From Tillus elongatus (taxonomy: Eukaryota > Arthropoda > Insecta > Coleoptera > Cleridae): 64,000 bases of DNA. Positions 43,225 to 53,410 of the stretch are shown here, piece after piece (position 1 is the stretch's first letter; every line of letters starts with the position of its first letter). The translations under genes were made by a program, and so were the position numbers. The stretch is taken from contig OZ023266.1 in NCBI GenBank assembly GCA_964006375.1, forward strand, positions 157,756,292 through 157,820,291, read 5' to 3'. A model generated the notes under the pieces. It was not told the DNA's origin. It saw nothing but the letters and a program-made list of their open reading frames with translations, and made no database searches.

Positions 43225-45163
43225 CTGGAGAATACGCTCGAGAACAGGGAGGTGGCGCTGGGGCCTTCCTAGACATAGAGGGGGCCTTTAGCAACACCTC
43301 GTTCGGATCGGTTCGGGCAGCTGTCCGGGAGCGTGGAACAGAGGAGACCTGCTGCAGGTGGATCGGTTCCAGGCTCAGGGCGGTGTTCACCTCACTCGCG
43401 GGAGGGACTCTGATGGCGGGGTGTCCGCAGGGGAGCGTTCTGTCTCCCTTGCTTTGGTGCCTAGTCGTGGACGGCCTGCTGGGGAGGCTCTCGGGAGGGG
43501 GGTATGAGGTACAGGGCTATGCGGACGACATTGTCATCATAGTCCGAGGAAAGGTCACACAGGCAGTGTGGGAGCGCATGCAGACTGCACTGAAAGTGGT
43601 GGAAGGGTGGACGGTTGATCAAGGGCTCGGGGTGAGCCCCGAGAAAGCAACCGTCGTGCCGTTTACGAGGAGGAGGAAGTGCGACAGCCACATAACTCTC
43701 ACTCTATACGGTAGGAGCGTTCCAATGGCCAGGGAGGTAAAATATCTTGGGGTCGTACTGGACTCTAAGCTAACCTGGAATAGTCACATTGGAAAAATAC
43801 TGCGTAAGGCAGTCATGACCTTAGCCGTCACTAGGCGGCTATATGGAAAAACGTGGGGACTAAGACCTAGTATGGCCCACTGGCTGTACACAAGGGTGGT
43901 CAGACCATCGTTAACATATGCGGCACTGTTCTGGTGCCCTAAGGTGACACAATCCAGTGCCAAACAAAAACTAGGCAAGATCCAAAGGATGGCTTGCCTA
44001 GGCATCACAGGGGCCATGTCTTCAACCCCAAAAGCCGCCATGGAGGTGTTGCTGGTTCTGCCCCCCCCCCCCCCCCCTACACTTAGTTATTATGGGGGAG
44101 GCCAGGCTAGGACTATACAGACTAGCCTGCAATGGCAGACTGAAGATCAACCCAGGCTTCAGGGGCCACTGCAAAATTCAGGAGATCGTGAAGGAATCCA
44201 TGCTTGAAATGAGGTCAGACTTCGCAAGCCCGCGAATGTGCAGGGAAAACAACTTTACAGTGGAAATCCCCGACTGCGAGGCATGGCGGGAGGAGACGCC
44301 GGGCATACCACGGGACGTGCTCGTCTGGTTCACGGACGGATCCGGCGGGAAGCGTGGGCAGGTGTTTACTCGGAAGGACCGAGGGTATAGTATAGTAATT
44401 TCCCTCGGAGCCCATGCAACAGTGTTTCAGGCCGAGATGTACGCCATCCTGCACTGTGTGCGGGAGAACAAGAGGAGGGGCTACACCAGCAAGCGGATCG
44501 TCATAGCCACAGACAGCCAGGCAGCCCTTAAGGCACTAAGTAGCCCACGGGTAAATTCCTGGCTGGTGAGTGAGTGCCGAGACGAGACGAGCGACCTGGT
44601 TGGGCAGAATGAGGTGACCCTCATCTGGATGCCGGGTCACTCGGGGGTCAAAGGCAATGAAGAAGCTGACAGTATCGCGAAGAGAGGGTCAGCAGAACCA
44701 TTTATGGGACCAGAACCGGCTCTGGGCGTGTCAAAGAGCACTGCCAGGGGAGCCATTAAGTCCTGGGTCAGAAACCAACACAAGGTGTACTGGGCGGACT
44801 CTCCAGGGCTCAGACATGGGAAGTCAATATTTGACGGACCCAGTTCAAAGAGAGCTGTGGAGCTGCTAAATCTTAGCAGAGGACAGCTCAGAAACACAAC
44901 AGGTCTCTTGACGGGACACATGACCGTCAAGAAACACCTGCATAAAATGGGGCGGTTCGAAGGGGACCTAGCATGCAGACTCTGTGGCGAGGTGGAGGAA
45001 TCAGCCCAGCACATCTTGGCGAGTGTAAAGCTCTGGACCGCAAAAGACAACTGATCTACGGTTAGTCTAGGCTGGAGACAGAGCAATATAAAACTTCACC
45101 CTACCAATCGCTGTGCAGACTGGTTCAAGGCACAGTGATTTTGGAATGGGTGGAGTAAGACTA
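43225..45163 (+). pseudogene. RT-RNase H polyprotein of I/R1/LOA-group non-LTR element, frameshifted
   Basis: In order: 'GAGAFLDIEGAFSNTSF' (RT first catalytic Asp), 'AGCPQGSVLSPLLWCLVVDG', 'GYADDIVIIVRG' (YADD) and 'VKYLGVVLDSKLTW'. A frameshift falls in a run of 17 C (44061-44077). The RNase H follows with 'WFTDGSGG', 'QAEMYAILHC', 'ATDSQAALKAL' and 'GHSGVKGNEEADS'. The C-terminal CCHC-like finger is broken by a small deletion near 45017 that brings an early stop at 45052. The intact reading of this end is seen at 33.8 kb. This is the fullest copy of the family in the window; not functional as read. Confidence 0.88.
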
Positions 45164-45244
45164 AGGGTATGCACAATCAACCAAAGGTTGCAGTGCTATC
45201 GGTGCGGCAAGGCCGCGGACGAGCCCTGAGGTAACACAAAAAAA
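43225..45244 (+). mobile_element. 5'-truncated RNase H-bearing non-LTR retrotransposon inside piggyBac
   Basis: Target-site duplication: ATCACCTGTTCTT at 43212-43224 and ATCACGTGTTCTT at 45245-45257 (one mismatch), immediately outside the element. The 3' end has a short poly(A) after 'gacgagccctgaggtaac', matching the copy at 33.7 kb. The element is truncated inside the RT domain at its 5' end. Confidence 0.9.
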
Positions 45245-45398
45245 ATCACGTGTTCTTTAGTAGCTTCCAGTCGTGAGGTGATCAGTCACGTGCTCAGTCG
45301 ACTTCAGTCTATCATCAAAGCAAGTGTGTATTACAAAGGTCTTAGAGTCCGTGGGACTCCGCGACACAATTAGTGTAATATTTTCAATTTTAGTAACT

Positions 45399-47109
45399 AT
45401 GTCCGACAATCCAAAAAAAGTTCGAATTACAGATCCTAACTTTGAGGAAACTATGTTAAAATGGTTTGATGAATGTCATACAGAGTTGTCAGAGCAAGAT
45501 GGCGATCCTGATAGCAATATTACTACTGATAATGCTATCACAAGTGATCACGAAACAGCTAGTGAACTTTCCGGCAGTGAATCTGATGACCAAGATGAGA
45601 TGAAAGTTACTGAAATTGAAGAGAATAATGACACAATTGATACAGTTAAGAATTATTTCTATGGAAAAAACACATATAAATGGGCTGCCACTGAACCAAC
45701 CCGAAAGGTAAGAAGACCAGCTCGCAATATATTGAGGTTGGCAGGAAATAAAAATACTTTACCAAAAATTGAATCGGTGAATGCATGACAGAAATTTTTC
45801 TCACAATATATACTGGATATCGTGCATTATACAAATTTGAAAATTCAAGAATTTAGTAATAAGTCGTCAGGCAGTCAGAATTGCAGAGAATACAGGGAAA
45901 CAAATTCTGTTACAATAAATGGTTTTCTGGGACTTTTGTTATTAACTGCTGCTTTTAAATCTAATGCCGAGGCTATTGTATCTATTTTTTCAACAGACGG
46001 AACCGGCCGGGAAATTTTTCGGCTGGTAATGTCAGTAAAAAGATTTGCTGTTTTGTTAACTTGCCTAAGGTTCGATACCCACGAGGAAAGAATTCTAAGA
46101 GTGAAAACGAATCCAGCTGCAGCGATTTCACATATTTATGAAAAATTCAATCGAAATTCACAATCATCTTAATTCAAAATGTATTTACCGAGCAAACCCG
46201 TGAAATATGGATTAAAAATCCAATGTCTTGTTGACACTCGAATCCACTACATATATAATACATATATTTACTGTGGCGAGGGCACTGATTCATTAAAAGA
46301 TGTTACAGATGAAGAAAAACCGTTCACTATTCCAACACAAGCTGTTATTCGTCTTTGTAAGCCTACATTTGGAAGCAACAGAAACATTACCGCTGATAAT
46401 TGGTACTCTTCAATAGAGCTTACAGACTATCTCATCAAAAATAAACTTACTTACGTTGGAACTATGAAAAAAAAAACTGGAAATACCCAAGGAATTTTTA
46501 CCCTCAAAAACAAGACAGTGTATGGCTTTACAAGTAATAAAACATTGATTTCTAGAGTACCAAAGAAAAGCAAAGCTGTTGTCATGATTTCTTCAATGCA
46601 TCACTGCATACAGGATGATAACGGTTTGCCTGAAATTAATGCCTATTATAATAATACAAAAGCTGGAGTGGATGCTGTAGAAGAAAAATGCAGTAAATAT
46701 TGCTGTAGCAGAAGAACACAACGTTGGCCTATGGCTCTGTTTTATAGATTTGTGGATATGTGTTCAATAAATGCATATATCATCCATCAGTCTTGTGCCA
46801 ACGCAAATCTCCTAGACAGACTGGATTTTTAAAAATTATAGGCCAAACAACTATATGAACCGCTCGTTCGTGAAATATCTCAGGAAACAAATTTATCTGC
46901 TAAAAGCAGGTATTCGCAGAATTTTGAAGCTGGCACCTGAGGCACCAGCTGATGCTCAAGAAGTGTTGCATAGAAATCAGAGGAAGTATTGTTCCATCTG
47001 TGACCCAAAATTAAAAAGAAAACCTGTTTATTTATGTGTTGAATGCAATAAACCTATTTGTTTGCAATTCTCTAAAAAAATATGTGTTGAAAATCTAGAA
47101 GACTTCTAA
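45399..47109 (+). pseudogene. piggyBac transposase, multiply broken
   Basis: ATG 45399 opens 'MSDNPKKVRI' with a Ser/Asp/Glu-rich N-terminus. Later frames give 'NSVTINGFLGLLLLTAAFKS' and 'MSVKRFAVLLTCLRFD' (N-terminal part of the catalytic region). After a deletion near 46170 (including the first catalytic Asp region) come 'KPVKYGLKIQCLVDT', 'ITADNWYSSIELTDYL', 'TYVGTMKKKTG', 'NNTKAGVDAVEEKCSKY' and 'WPMALFYRFVDM'. The C-terminal cysteine-rich finger is 'CSICDPKLKRKPVYLCVECN'. Stops occur near 45786, 46170, 46830 and 47107. All order and motifs fit piggyBac; inactive. Confidence 0.9.
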
Positions 47110-47179
47110 ATTTATTATTTTTTATAGTAGGCGTTTTTAAACCAATGTCAGTTTTTACAGTTTGAATTAAGAAGTTAAT

Positions 47180-48130
47180 TTAACCTATTTTTTTGTAGTT
47201 TGGACCTTAGTAAACATGTTTTTATTACGAATATTTTAAATTTTACAGTTTTCAAGAAACTAAGAGTAGTAACGTTTATTGTTGTTAAAAAACACAATAT
47301 TTTTGTCCTACATTTTCTTTGCTTTAGTTTGTTACTTGGTTGGTTATAAATATAAATGTTGTTGGCTGATTTTGTCGGTGACACCTTTAATGTATGGTAA
47401 AAACGCTCTGTGTTGTTGTGTGTTTGTTCTTGTTGTGGTGTGGTGGTTTGTTGTGCGTTTCTAATGTTTCGTAGTATGTGATTGTTGTGGTATCCGTTTT
47501 CTAGCAATGTCTGTCTTAAAAAAATTTAATTATGTCTGTTTGTTGTTGTTGTCCGTGTACGAACCACGGAATTTAGATGCGATGGGTGATGGTGAGATTG
47601 GGCGTAAAGATAACGATTAGTGTGGGTTGGTTTTCGGTAGACAGTGTAAGAAAATCCTCTGACTGGGTTTTTAGTGATACGTACATCTAAGAAAGGCAAA
47701 GAAAAATGATTATTTTCTATTTCTATGGTGAACTGGATTTAGGGGTTGATGTTTTTTTAAATTTAATATTATTGGCTGCGGCATCTCAGGCCATTAGCAC
47801 ATTCTTTCCCATCATTTAATATTTTTTACAAATTTTCCAGACAAAGTCAACTTGGCTCGCCCGGGAATCGAACCCGGGACCTCTCGCTTTGCAGGCTGGC
47901 ACCTAGCCACCTGCGCCACGAGGGCGTCGGGGTTGATGTTATTTAGATAAGAATGGAATTCGTCTAAAGATTTTTTGCCGTGTGGCCAGACAGTGAAAAT
48001 GTCGTCAACGTATCTTAACCAACAGGTTGGTTTAAGTTGGGATGAATTGAGGGATTGTGTCTCGAAGTTTTCCATGAAAATGTTAGCCAATGCAGGAGAG
48101 AGTAGCGAACCCATTGGAGCACCTCGAACT
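47180..48130 (-). pseudogene. Penelope-like element reverse transcriptase, interrupted by a SINE
   Basis: The minus strand reads 'VRGAPMGSLLSPALANIFME', 'CWLRYVDDIFTVWPHG' (YVDD catalytic box) and 'LDEFHSYLNNINP'. A SINE insertion (47754-47928) follows, then 'LPFLDVRITKNPV', 'TVYRKPTHTNRYLYAQSHHH' and 'LLENGYHNNHIL'. The RT N-terminus is absent because the sequence flips strand at about 48130. A few frameshifts and stops make it inactive. It belongs to the Penelope-like class by the RKPTHT and GxPMGS blocks. Confidence 0.88.
47742..47940 (-). mobile_element. tRNA-derived SINE with 12-bp target duplication, inside the PLE
   Basis: The insertion spans 47754-47928, with GGGGTTGATGTT at both 47742-47753 and 47929-47940. 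On the minus strand the head is tRNA-like: 'GCCCTCGTGGCGCAGGTGGC' (A box TGGCGCAGG.GG), anticodon region, 'GGTTCGATTCCCGGG' (B box). A body with 'GATGGGAAAGAATG' and a T/A-rich 3' end follow. An apparent extension of the PLE frame ('DALVAQVARCQ') is SINE sequence. Confidence 0.92.
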
Positions 48131-48790
48131 TGTTTTCGATAATGCCAAAACAATAGCACCGGTTTACAACTTCAAAACGAGAATTATCCGCGAAGCAATC
48201 GAGATTGAAAAACGTCCCGATTGTTTAAATGAGAGAGATGATGGTCTTCGCCTTCCGACTACTTGGAAACCTATTATATCTTCATTACAAACACAGAAAA
48301 AGAAAATACATTCCACAGACAATTTTATTTCCCCATTATCTGTCTCAACAAATGCTGGTGACCCTCTTAATCCTCCTCATCCTCTAAGTACCGTGACCAA
48401 AGCCCCCAACTTAATTGACCGTGACCCTACTACTTTCACTGATAACGAAGCAGGTAGACGGAACGACATATATAAGACAAGACTTGCAACGAACTGCCAG
48501 ATCTCTCTGAGGCCTAGGTTTGAACACACTGAGATCTCACAGACGATCTCCGGCGAGATTTGGGGAGTAGGCAGATTGAGGCCCCGTAATCGAGCTACAA
48601 CAAGCGAACCAACCTTTGTCCACCGCACTAAGGAGTAGGCAGATTGAGGCCTTAGAGTGTCCTTACATATTTCCTTTACCTCTTGAAAATGGCTCCAAAA
48701 CAGGAGCCGAAACGTCGAGTTTTCATAAATTCTGGACGCGGTTCAACCCGAGAACCAAGTATGTCTCACATTAAAGACCACGGAAAGATT
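48131..48790 (+). pseudogene. Penelope-like element C-terminus and 3' UTR, opposite strand
   Basis: The plus strand reads 'YNFKTRIIREAIEIEKRPDC', 'LNERDDGLRLPTTWKPII', the region just after the GIY-YIG domain in PLEs, then a low-complexity tail. A 3' segment with 'gaaaatggctcc' and 'ggagccgaaacgtcg' is typical of PLE 3' ends. It abuts the minus-strand RT head to head at about 48130 and ends at a (TA)n tract. Confidence 0.8.
48683..48722 (+). ncRNA. PLE 3'-end hammerhead relic (stem II and GAAAC core)
   Basis: GGCTCC (48691-48696), loop AAAACA, GGAGCC (48703-48708), GAAAC (48709-48713) and GTC (48714-48716) give a perfect six-bp stem II followed by the conserved core and cleavage triplet of PLE hammerheads. 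The upstream core CTGATGA is replaced by 'CTTGAAAAT', so the motif is probably inactive. Confidence 0.5.
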
Positions 48791-48794
48791 TCTT

Positions 48795-49430
<636 letters not shown>

Positions 49431-49431
49431 A

Positions 49432-49747
49432 TACAGGCTGTTTCAAAAAGATGTGCCCCGCTCGTGGTTTTTTAAAATAAGACCTTTTGTTCCATATCAA
49501 CATAGGTCAGTTTTTGCTTCGTTTCGTAGCTACAGGGTAAAAGATGTTTTAATTTTTTTGGTTTATTCCAAATTTCTCCAAAACGACTGTAGCAATCCGA
49601 ATGAAATTTGTAGGGTGAAAGTTATTTAAACTAGTACATATTTTACTGCTACAAAAGTGTGACCCATGTTGATATGAAAAAGTCTACTTTTTACATGAGA
49701 AATCTAACCATGAGCGATGGCACATGTTTTTTGAAACACCGTGTATG
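49432..49747. mobile_element. Mariner-type MITE 45 bp from a splice donor
   Basis: The left end 'TACAGGCTGTTTCAAAAA' and the right end (read inward) 'TACACGGTGTTTCAAAAA' are TIRs extending some 45 bp at lower identity ('atgtgcc', 'gctc.tggtt'). TA occurs at both ends. It contains no transposase. Confidence 0.65.
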
Positions 49748-49792
49748 TACTATCACATTATGCCAACGTTTCTCGTATTTTAACAGACTTAC

Positions 49793-49942
49793 CAATTTTT
49801 CGTTTTCATCTTCCATTTCTAATCTGGCTGCAATACAGTTTCTCGTATCCAGAAAGGCCTTTCGTTGAGCATGTTCCATCAAATTGTGCATAAATATTCC
49901 CACCACGTTCACACACAAGAAAACAATGATGTTTGCACTTAA
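49793..49942 (-). CDS. rut: Adenylyl cyclase (rutabaga/type 1-like), exon for last membrane segment and signalling helix
   Basis: This is an internal exon of exactly 50 codons, phase 0 at both ends. The acceptor is 'ggggtttcttttgtttcag' next to 49942 and the donor is 'TTG/gtaagtctg' after 49793. It reads 'LSANIIVFLCVNVVGIFMHN' (hydrophobic, the sixth helix of the first membrane cassette by analogy), then 'LMEHAQRKAFLDTRNC' and 'IAARLEMEDENEKL', the coiled signalling helix that leads into the catalytic domain. 'FLDTRNCIAARLE' is a strong signature of rutabaga/AC1 cyclases. It continues directly into exon 34592-34710. Earlier exons (helices 1-5, N-terminus) should lie to the right but are not visible by 64000. 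Confidence 0.94.
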
Positions 49943-50232
49943 CTGAAACAAAAGAAACCCCAATTAATTATATACAATACAGGGGGTGATTCGCAATGAG
50001 AGTGTATCAGAAGTATCTAAAAAATATATCAATCTGAAATATTTGTTGTACAAAGTGTTCGAATTTCGTTGCTTTTGTGAGGTATCACGGTTATAAGCCG
50101 TGTCCAGGCGATGTTGGGCACGCTAAAGGTTCCTACCCTCCTTACAGAAAGGCGGGGGTTCGGGAAAATCTCCAGGGCAGTGAGGTGAAACTGCTCCCTG
50201 CCGTCGGTGATTGGCCATAGTCGCGGAAATAG
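49943..50232. repeat. Intron DNA with a GC-richer dispersed repeat
   Basis: 50080-50232 ('ggcgggggttcgggaaaatc', 'gtgattggccatagtcgcgg') is related in reverse to 36605-36670. No exon of the cyclase is recognised here. Confidence 0.45.
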
Positions 50233-50266
50233 GCCGTACAACCACAAACTATCTTTTAAAATCGTA

Positions 50267-52958
50267 AGCCCTGCCACTATTTATTTATTTATTTGGATAC
50301 CAACGGGGTTGATCCATACAAAGTATACAAATACAAATATAGCAGTGATAACAAAAACATCATTCATTATTCTAAAAACAAATCAAAACAACATTTAATT
50401 TAAGTTGTAAATACAATATGCACATACTTGTGCACACACTTATAATATGGAGGGAAATAAAGAATCAAAAAAATCAAGGCAACAACAATAGTCGGACTTT
50501 CTGAGCTTTTTTATACCCGAGCAATGAGCCACTGAACATGTCGATGGCTGAGAACTCATTACCCGCTCTCAGCATTCTTGACAGCGGCGAATTTAGAGCA
50601 GCGTTAGTTCTGCTAAAGGGCAAGGAAAAAGGTTCAGCCACCCTGAGAAGTCGATTTGGAACATTGAAACGTATCTGACTTGGAAGTTCCGGAGTCTATC
50701 AAACCGTTTACTATTTTAAAAAGGAAAAGATAATCTGAGACAAGCCGGCCTTCTTCCAATGATAAATTTCAAAACAATATCGCATGATTTTGTAATCATT
50801 ATTAAATTCTAATTTAAGTTTAAAGCACAAAACCTTAAAAATCTCTTTTGTATCTTTTCTAGACGCTCCTTGTAAATAAGATACTGGGGATTCCATACAG
50901 AAGACGCAACTTTTAATTTGCTGGCAACATACGCATTGTATAATGAGATAAAACATTTTTTATTGTAAAAAACTGCACCCTGCCGCATGATAAGCCCCAG
51001 CATAGGATAACTGTCAGTAGCAAGATTGTCAATATGTCTGTAGAACAGTAGCTTGCTGTCAAAGGTAACGCCTAGATCTTTTACATAAGTGACCCGTGTA
51101 ATAATATTATTATCTAAGAGATACGGAAAGTCTTGCCATAGTTTCCCACGGGTAAAAGTTATAAAACTACACTTATCTAAATTAAGGTAAAGCTGATTTA
51201 CGCTACAATAATTAGTCAAGTTGTTAAGGTCGGCCTGTAAGCGCAAACAGTCTTGTTCACAATTAATAGGAATAAATAATTTGAGGTCGTCGGCATACAT
51301 AAAAAATTTACAGAATTGAAAACAAGTATTTATATCATTAACGTATACAAGAAATAATAGTGGTCCAAGGTGGGATCCTTGGGGTACACCTGATGGTAAT
51401 TCGTAAGGGATAGATTCGTAACCTAACACGGATATAAATTGAGATCTGTTTCTAATATACGAACTAACCCAACGCAGAAGAACTCCATGCACACCGATCA
51501 CCTCCAGCTTTCTAAACAAAATGCTATGATTAATGTTATCAAAGGCCTTGAAAAAATCGGTGTACACAGCATCCACCTGCTTTTTCGTTTCCAAAGATCT
51601 CAAGAGAAATTCTGTATATAAAGTTAAGTTAGTGTCAACTGACCTGCCTCTATAAAAACAATGTTGCTCTGGAATAATTTTTTGTTTGACAAATTCAAAA
51701 AGCTTTACATATACCAGGGATTCAAACAATTTTCCAAATACATCTAAGATACTGATCAGACGATAATTTTTAATACATTTCTTAGGACCACCCTTATGTA
51801 TAGGAATACCAGAGGCAGTCTTCCATTTTATGGGATCAATTCCAGAATGCAGGGATCTATTGAAAATCAACATCAGGGGTTCTAACAGAGAATCGCCCCA
51901 TCTCTTTACAAAATATGGCGACAATCCGTCAGGTCCAGCACCCTTTTTATCATCAAGCTTTGCCAAAGAATCCAGTATCTCGTCTGCAGTAATATAAATG
52001 CTGGATAGAGAGCGTGAATCAGTACCCACATCTGCATCATCCGTATGCGGTGCGTCGTCTCCATTTTCATAAACGCTTCTAAAAAAGTGCGCAAAAAGAT
52101 CGCAAATACCCCCTCCCGATGAAGCAGAAACTTCATCTAATGTCATCGTAGACGGTATACCTTGATTGTCCTTCTTTAATGAGATATAACGCCAAAAACG
52201 GCTGGAATCCGAAGCAATTGAGTTCTCGGTCAGTCTGATAAAGTGGTCGTGATCATTAGCAATTTGCCGCTTGCAACGAGCCCGTAACATTTTAAAGGAA
52301 CTATAATCGGCCGTGTTTTTATAAAGTTTCCACTTTTTGTGATACTTATTTTTTTCTTTGATACTCTTAATTGTTGATGGAGAAAAATATGGAGGATATT
52401 TTTTCTTTATTCGGATCATTGGGACGTGATATTTAATGCAATCAAAGATAACAGAGTATAACTTTTTAACCATACGATCAACCTCCAAACCTTCCATCAG
52501 GGCACGCCAAGGAATATTTTTCAGAATATGATTTATCATAGGGTAATTTGCTTTTTTAAAATTAAAAGAGCTATTATCAACCATTTTTAAACAATGTACA
52601 GCTTTCATAGAGAGCATGAATTCAACAGCAGGGTGGTGAACGTCCTGATCTACGAGAGGACAACAACAGTGTAATAAGCTCTCAACAATCTCTTCATTAC
52701 ACATAACAAAATCAAGTATTCTATGATTTACATTAGTAACATAATTAAACTGCTTAAAATTACATAAAGAGAAGGCATCAAGCAAAGGCACAGAGCTATT
52801 GTCAAAGTTAGCTGGCATTAAAGCTGCTGTATCTGCCAGTCGTTTCCACTCTATTCTAGGACGATTGAAGTCACCGCACAAAAGAAGTGGTGAATCGCCA
52901 ACTGTTCCAATGAGATCACCCAGGCCACTAGCAAAGCATTGCAATGAGTCTTCCGACT
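50267..52958 (-). mobile_element. 5'-truncated Jockey-like non-LTR retrotransposon with long open frame
   Basis: The 3' end is a (TAAA)n tail (complement at 50280-50298). The 5' end is inferred at about 52958 because host text 'gccgtacaaccacaaac' ... 'aaaatcgta' (50233-50266) and 'cctataaggaaatatacg' (from 52960) are contiguous in an inverted copy at 53187-53249, giving the empty site. About 11 bp between tail and target remain unexplained. Confidence 0.8.
50809..52953 (-). CDS. Endonuclease-reverse transcriptase (Jockey-like), 5'-truncated, no internal stop for 711+ codons
   Basis: The endonuclease C-terminal half has 'LLLCGDFNRPRIEW' and 'DVHHPAV'. The RT has 'GPDGLSPYFVKRWG', 'KNYRLISILDVFGKLFESLV', 'YTDFFKAFDNINHSI' (first catalytic Asp), 'LPSGVPQGSHLGPLLF', 'FMYADDLKLF' (YADD) and 'YVKDLGVTFDSKL'. 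The frame ends at 50809, but conserved C-terminal text continues in another frame ('LSRMLRAGNEFSAIDMF' near 50530-50590), so one late frameshift is likely. The residue annotated as first Met would be a TTG; the true start is lost by 5' truncation. It is the least decayed non-LTR copy here. Confidence 0.85.
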   Translation of the reverse strand, partial: EDSLQCFASGLGDLIGTVGDSPLLLCGDFNRPRIEWKRLADTAALMPANFDNSSVPLLDAFSLCNFKQFNYVTNVNHRILDFVMCNEEIVESLLHCCCPLVDQDVHHPAVEFMLSMKAVHCLKMVDNSSFNFKKANYPMINHILKNIPWRALMEGLEVDRMVKKLYSVIFDCIKYHVPMIRIKKKYPPYFSPSTIKSIKEKNKYHKKWKLYKNTADYSSFKMLRARCKRQIANDHDHFIRLTENSIASDSSRFWRYISLKKDNQGIPSTMTLDEVSASSGGGICDLFAHFFRSVYENGDDAPHTDDADVGTDSRSLSSIYITADEILDSLAKLDDKKGAGPDGLSPYFVKRWGDSLLEPLMLIFNRSLHSGIDPIKWKTASGIPIHKGGPKKCIKNYRLISILDVFGKLFESLVYVKLFEFVKQKIIPEQHCFYRGRSVDTNLTLYTEFLLRSLETKKQVDAVYTDFFKAFDNINHSILFRKLEVIGVHGVLLRWVSSYIRNRSQFISVLGYESIPYELPSGVPQGSHLGPLLFLVYVNDINTCFQFCKFFMYADDLKLFIPINCEQDCLRLQADLNNLTNYCSVNQLYLNLDKCSFITFTRGKLWQDFPYLLDNNIITRVTYVKDLGVTFDSKLLFYRHIDNLATDSYPMLGLIMRQGAVFYNKKCFISLYNAYVASKLKVASSVWNPQYLIYKERLEKIQKRFLRFCALNLN

Positions 52959-53326
52959 TCCTATAAGGAAATATACGAATAATATAATTTGTACCGGAGT
53001 CGTCTTACAAAGCTCCTTGTTTCGTCCTAGATGTCAGTGGCTTGTACATCTCACGTTTCGTTCGGAATTTTGCTACGTTAAGCCAATTAATTTAGATATG
53101 TTTTGATTATTGCTGGTATAACACACTGATAAGCTCAAATAAGAGGGAAACCAGCATATGTTTCCATCCATTGATATATCTATTTTTATATTATTCGTAT
53201 ATTTCCTTATAGGAATACGATTTTAAAAGATCGTTTGTGGTTGTACGGCGGCACCTGACGTACAGAATTTGTATCGGAGTCGTCTTAGAGACACAGTTCC
53301 TTGTTTCATCCTAGATGTCAGTAGCT

Positions 53327-53330
<4 letters not shown>
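52959..53330. repeat. Interleaved direct and inverted repeats beside the retrotransposon
   Basis: Direct: 52986-53045 and 53266-53329 ('cggagtcgtctta', 'cctagatgtcagt.gcttgt'). Inverted: 52960-52986 with 53187-53213, and 50233-50266 with 53216-53249. No gene. Confidence 0.8.

Positions 53331-53406
<76 letters not shown>
53331..53406. repeat. (TA)n tract 16
   Basis: About 38 TA units between the repeat cluster and the next retrotransposon. Confidence 0.95.

Positions 53407-53409
<3 letters not shown>

Positions 53410-53410
<1 letters not shown>

Larger units (their letters stand above)
43129..47170 (+). mobile_element. piggyBac-family transposon with nested non-LTR insertion (right end lost)
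   Basis: The left end shows the target TTAA (43129-43132) followed by CCCTTTACCGGCG, the usual TTAA/CCC start of piggyBac elements. The palindrome AGTCTCTGGGACT (43152) reappears as AGTCCGTGGGACT (45346) on the far side of the non-LTR insertion, tying both parts to one element. The transposase runs 45399-47109. No CCC-type right end is found before PLE sequence starts near 47180, so the right TIR is missing or unrecognisable. Confidence 0.8.

Noticed and set aside
47838..47928. Functional tRNA gene
   Set aside because: The tRNA-like head is followed by a body and flanked by a 12-bp duplication, so it is a SINE; the acceptor stem is not well formed.
48090..48638. 182-codon plus-strand ORF as an unknown gene
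   Set aside because: It is a Penelope-like C-terminus followed by 3' UTR text, starting in reversed RT sequence.
49691..49963. 90-codon minus-strand ORF taken as a whole gene
   Set aside because: Only 49793-49942 is exon; the rest is read-through into introns on both sides.
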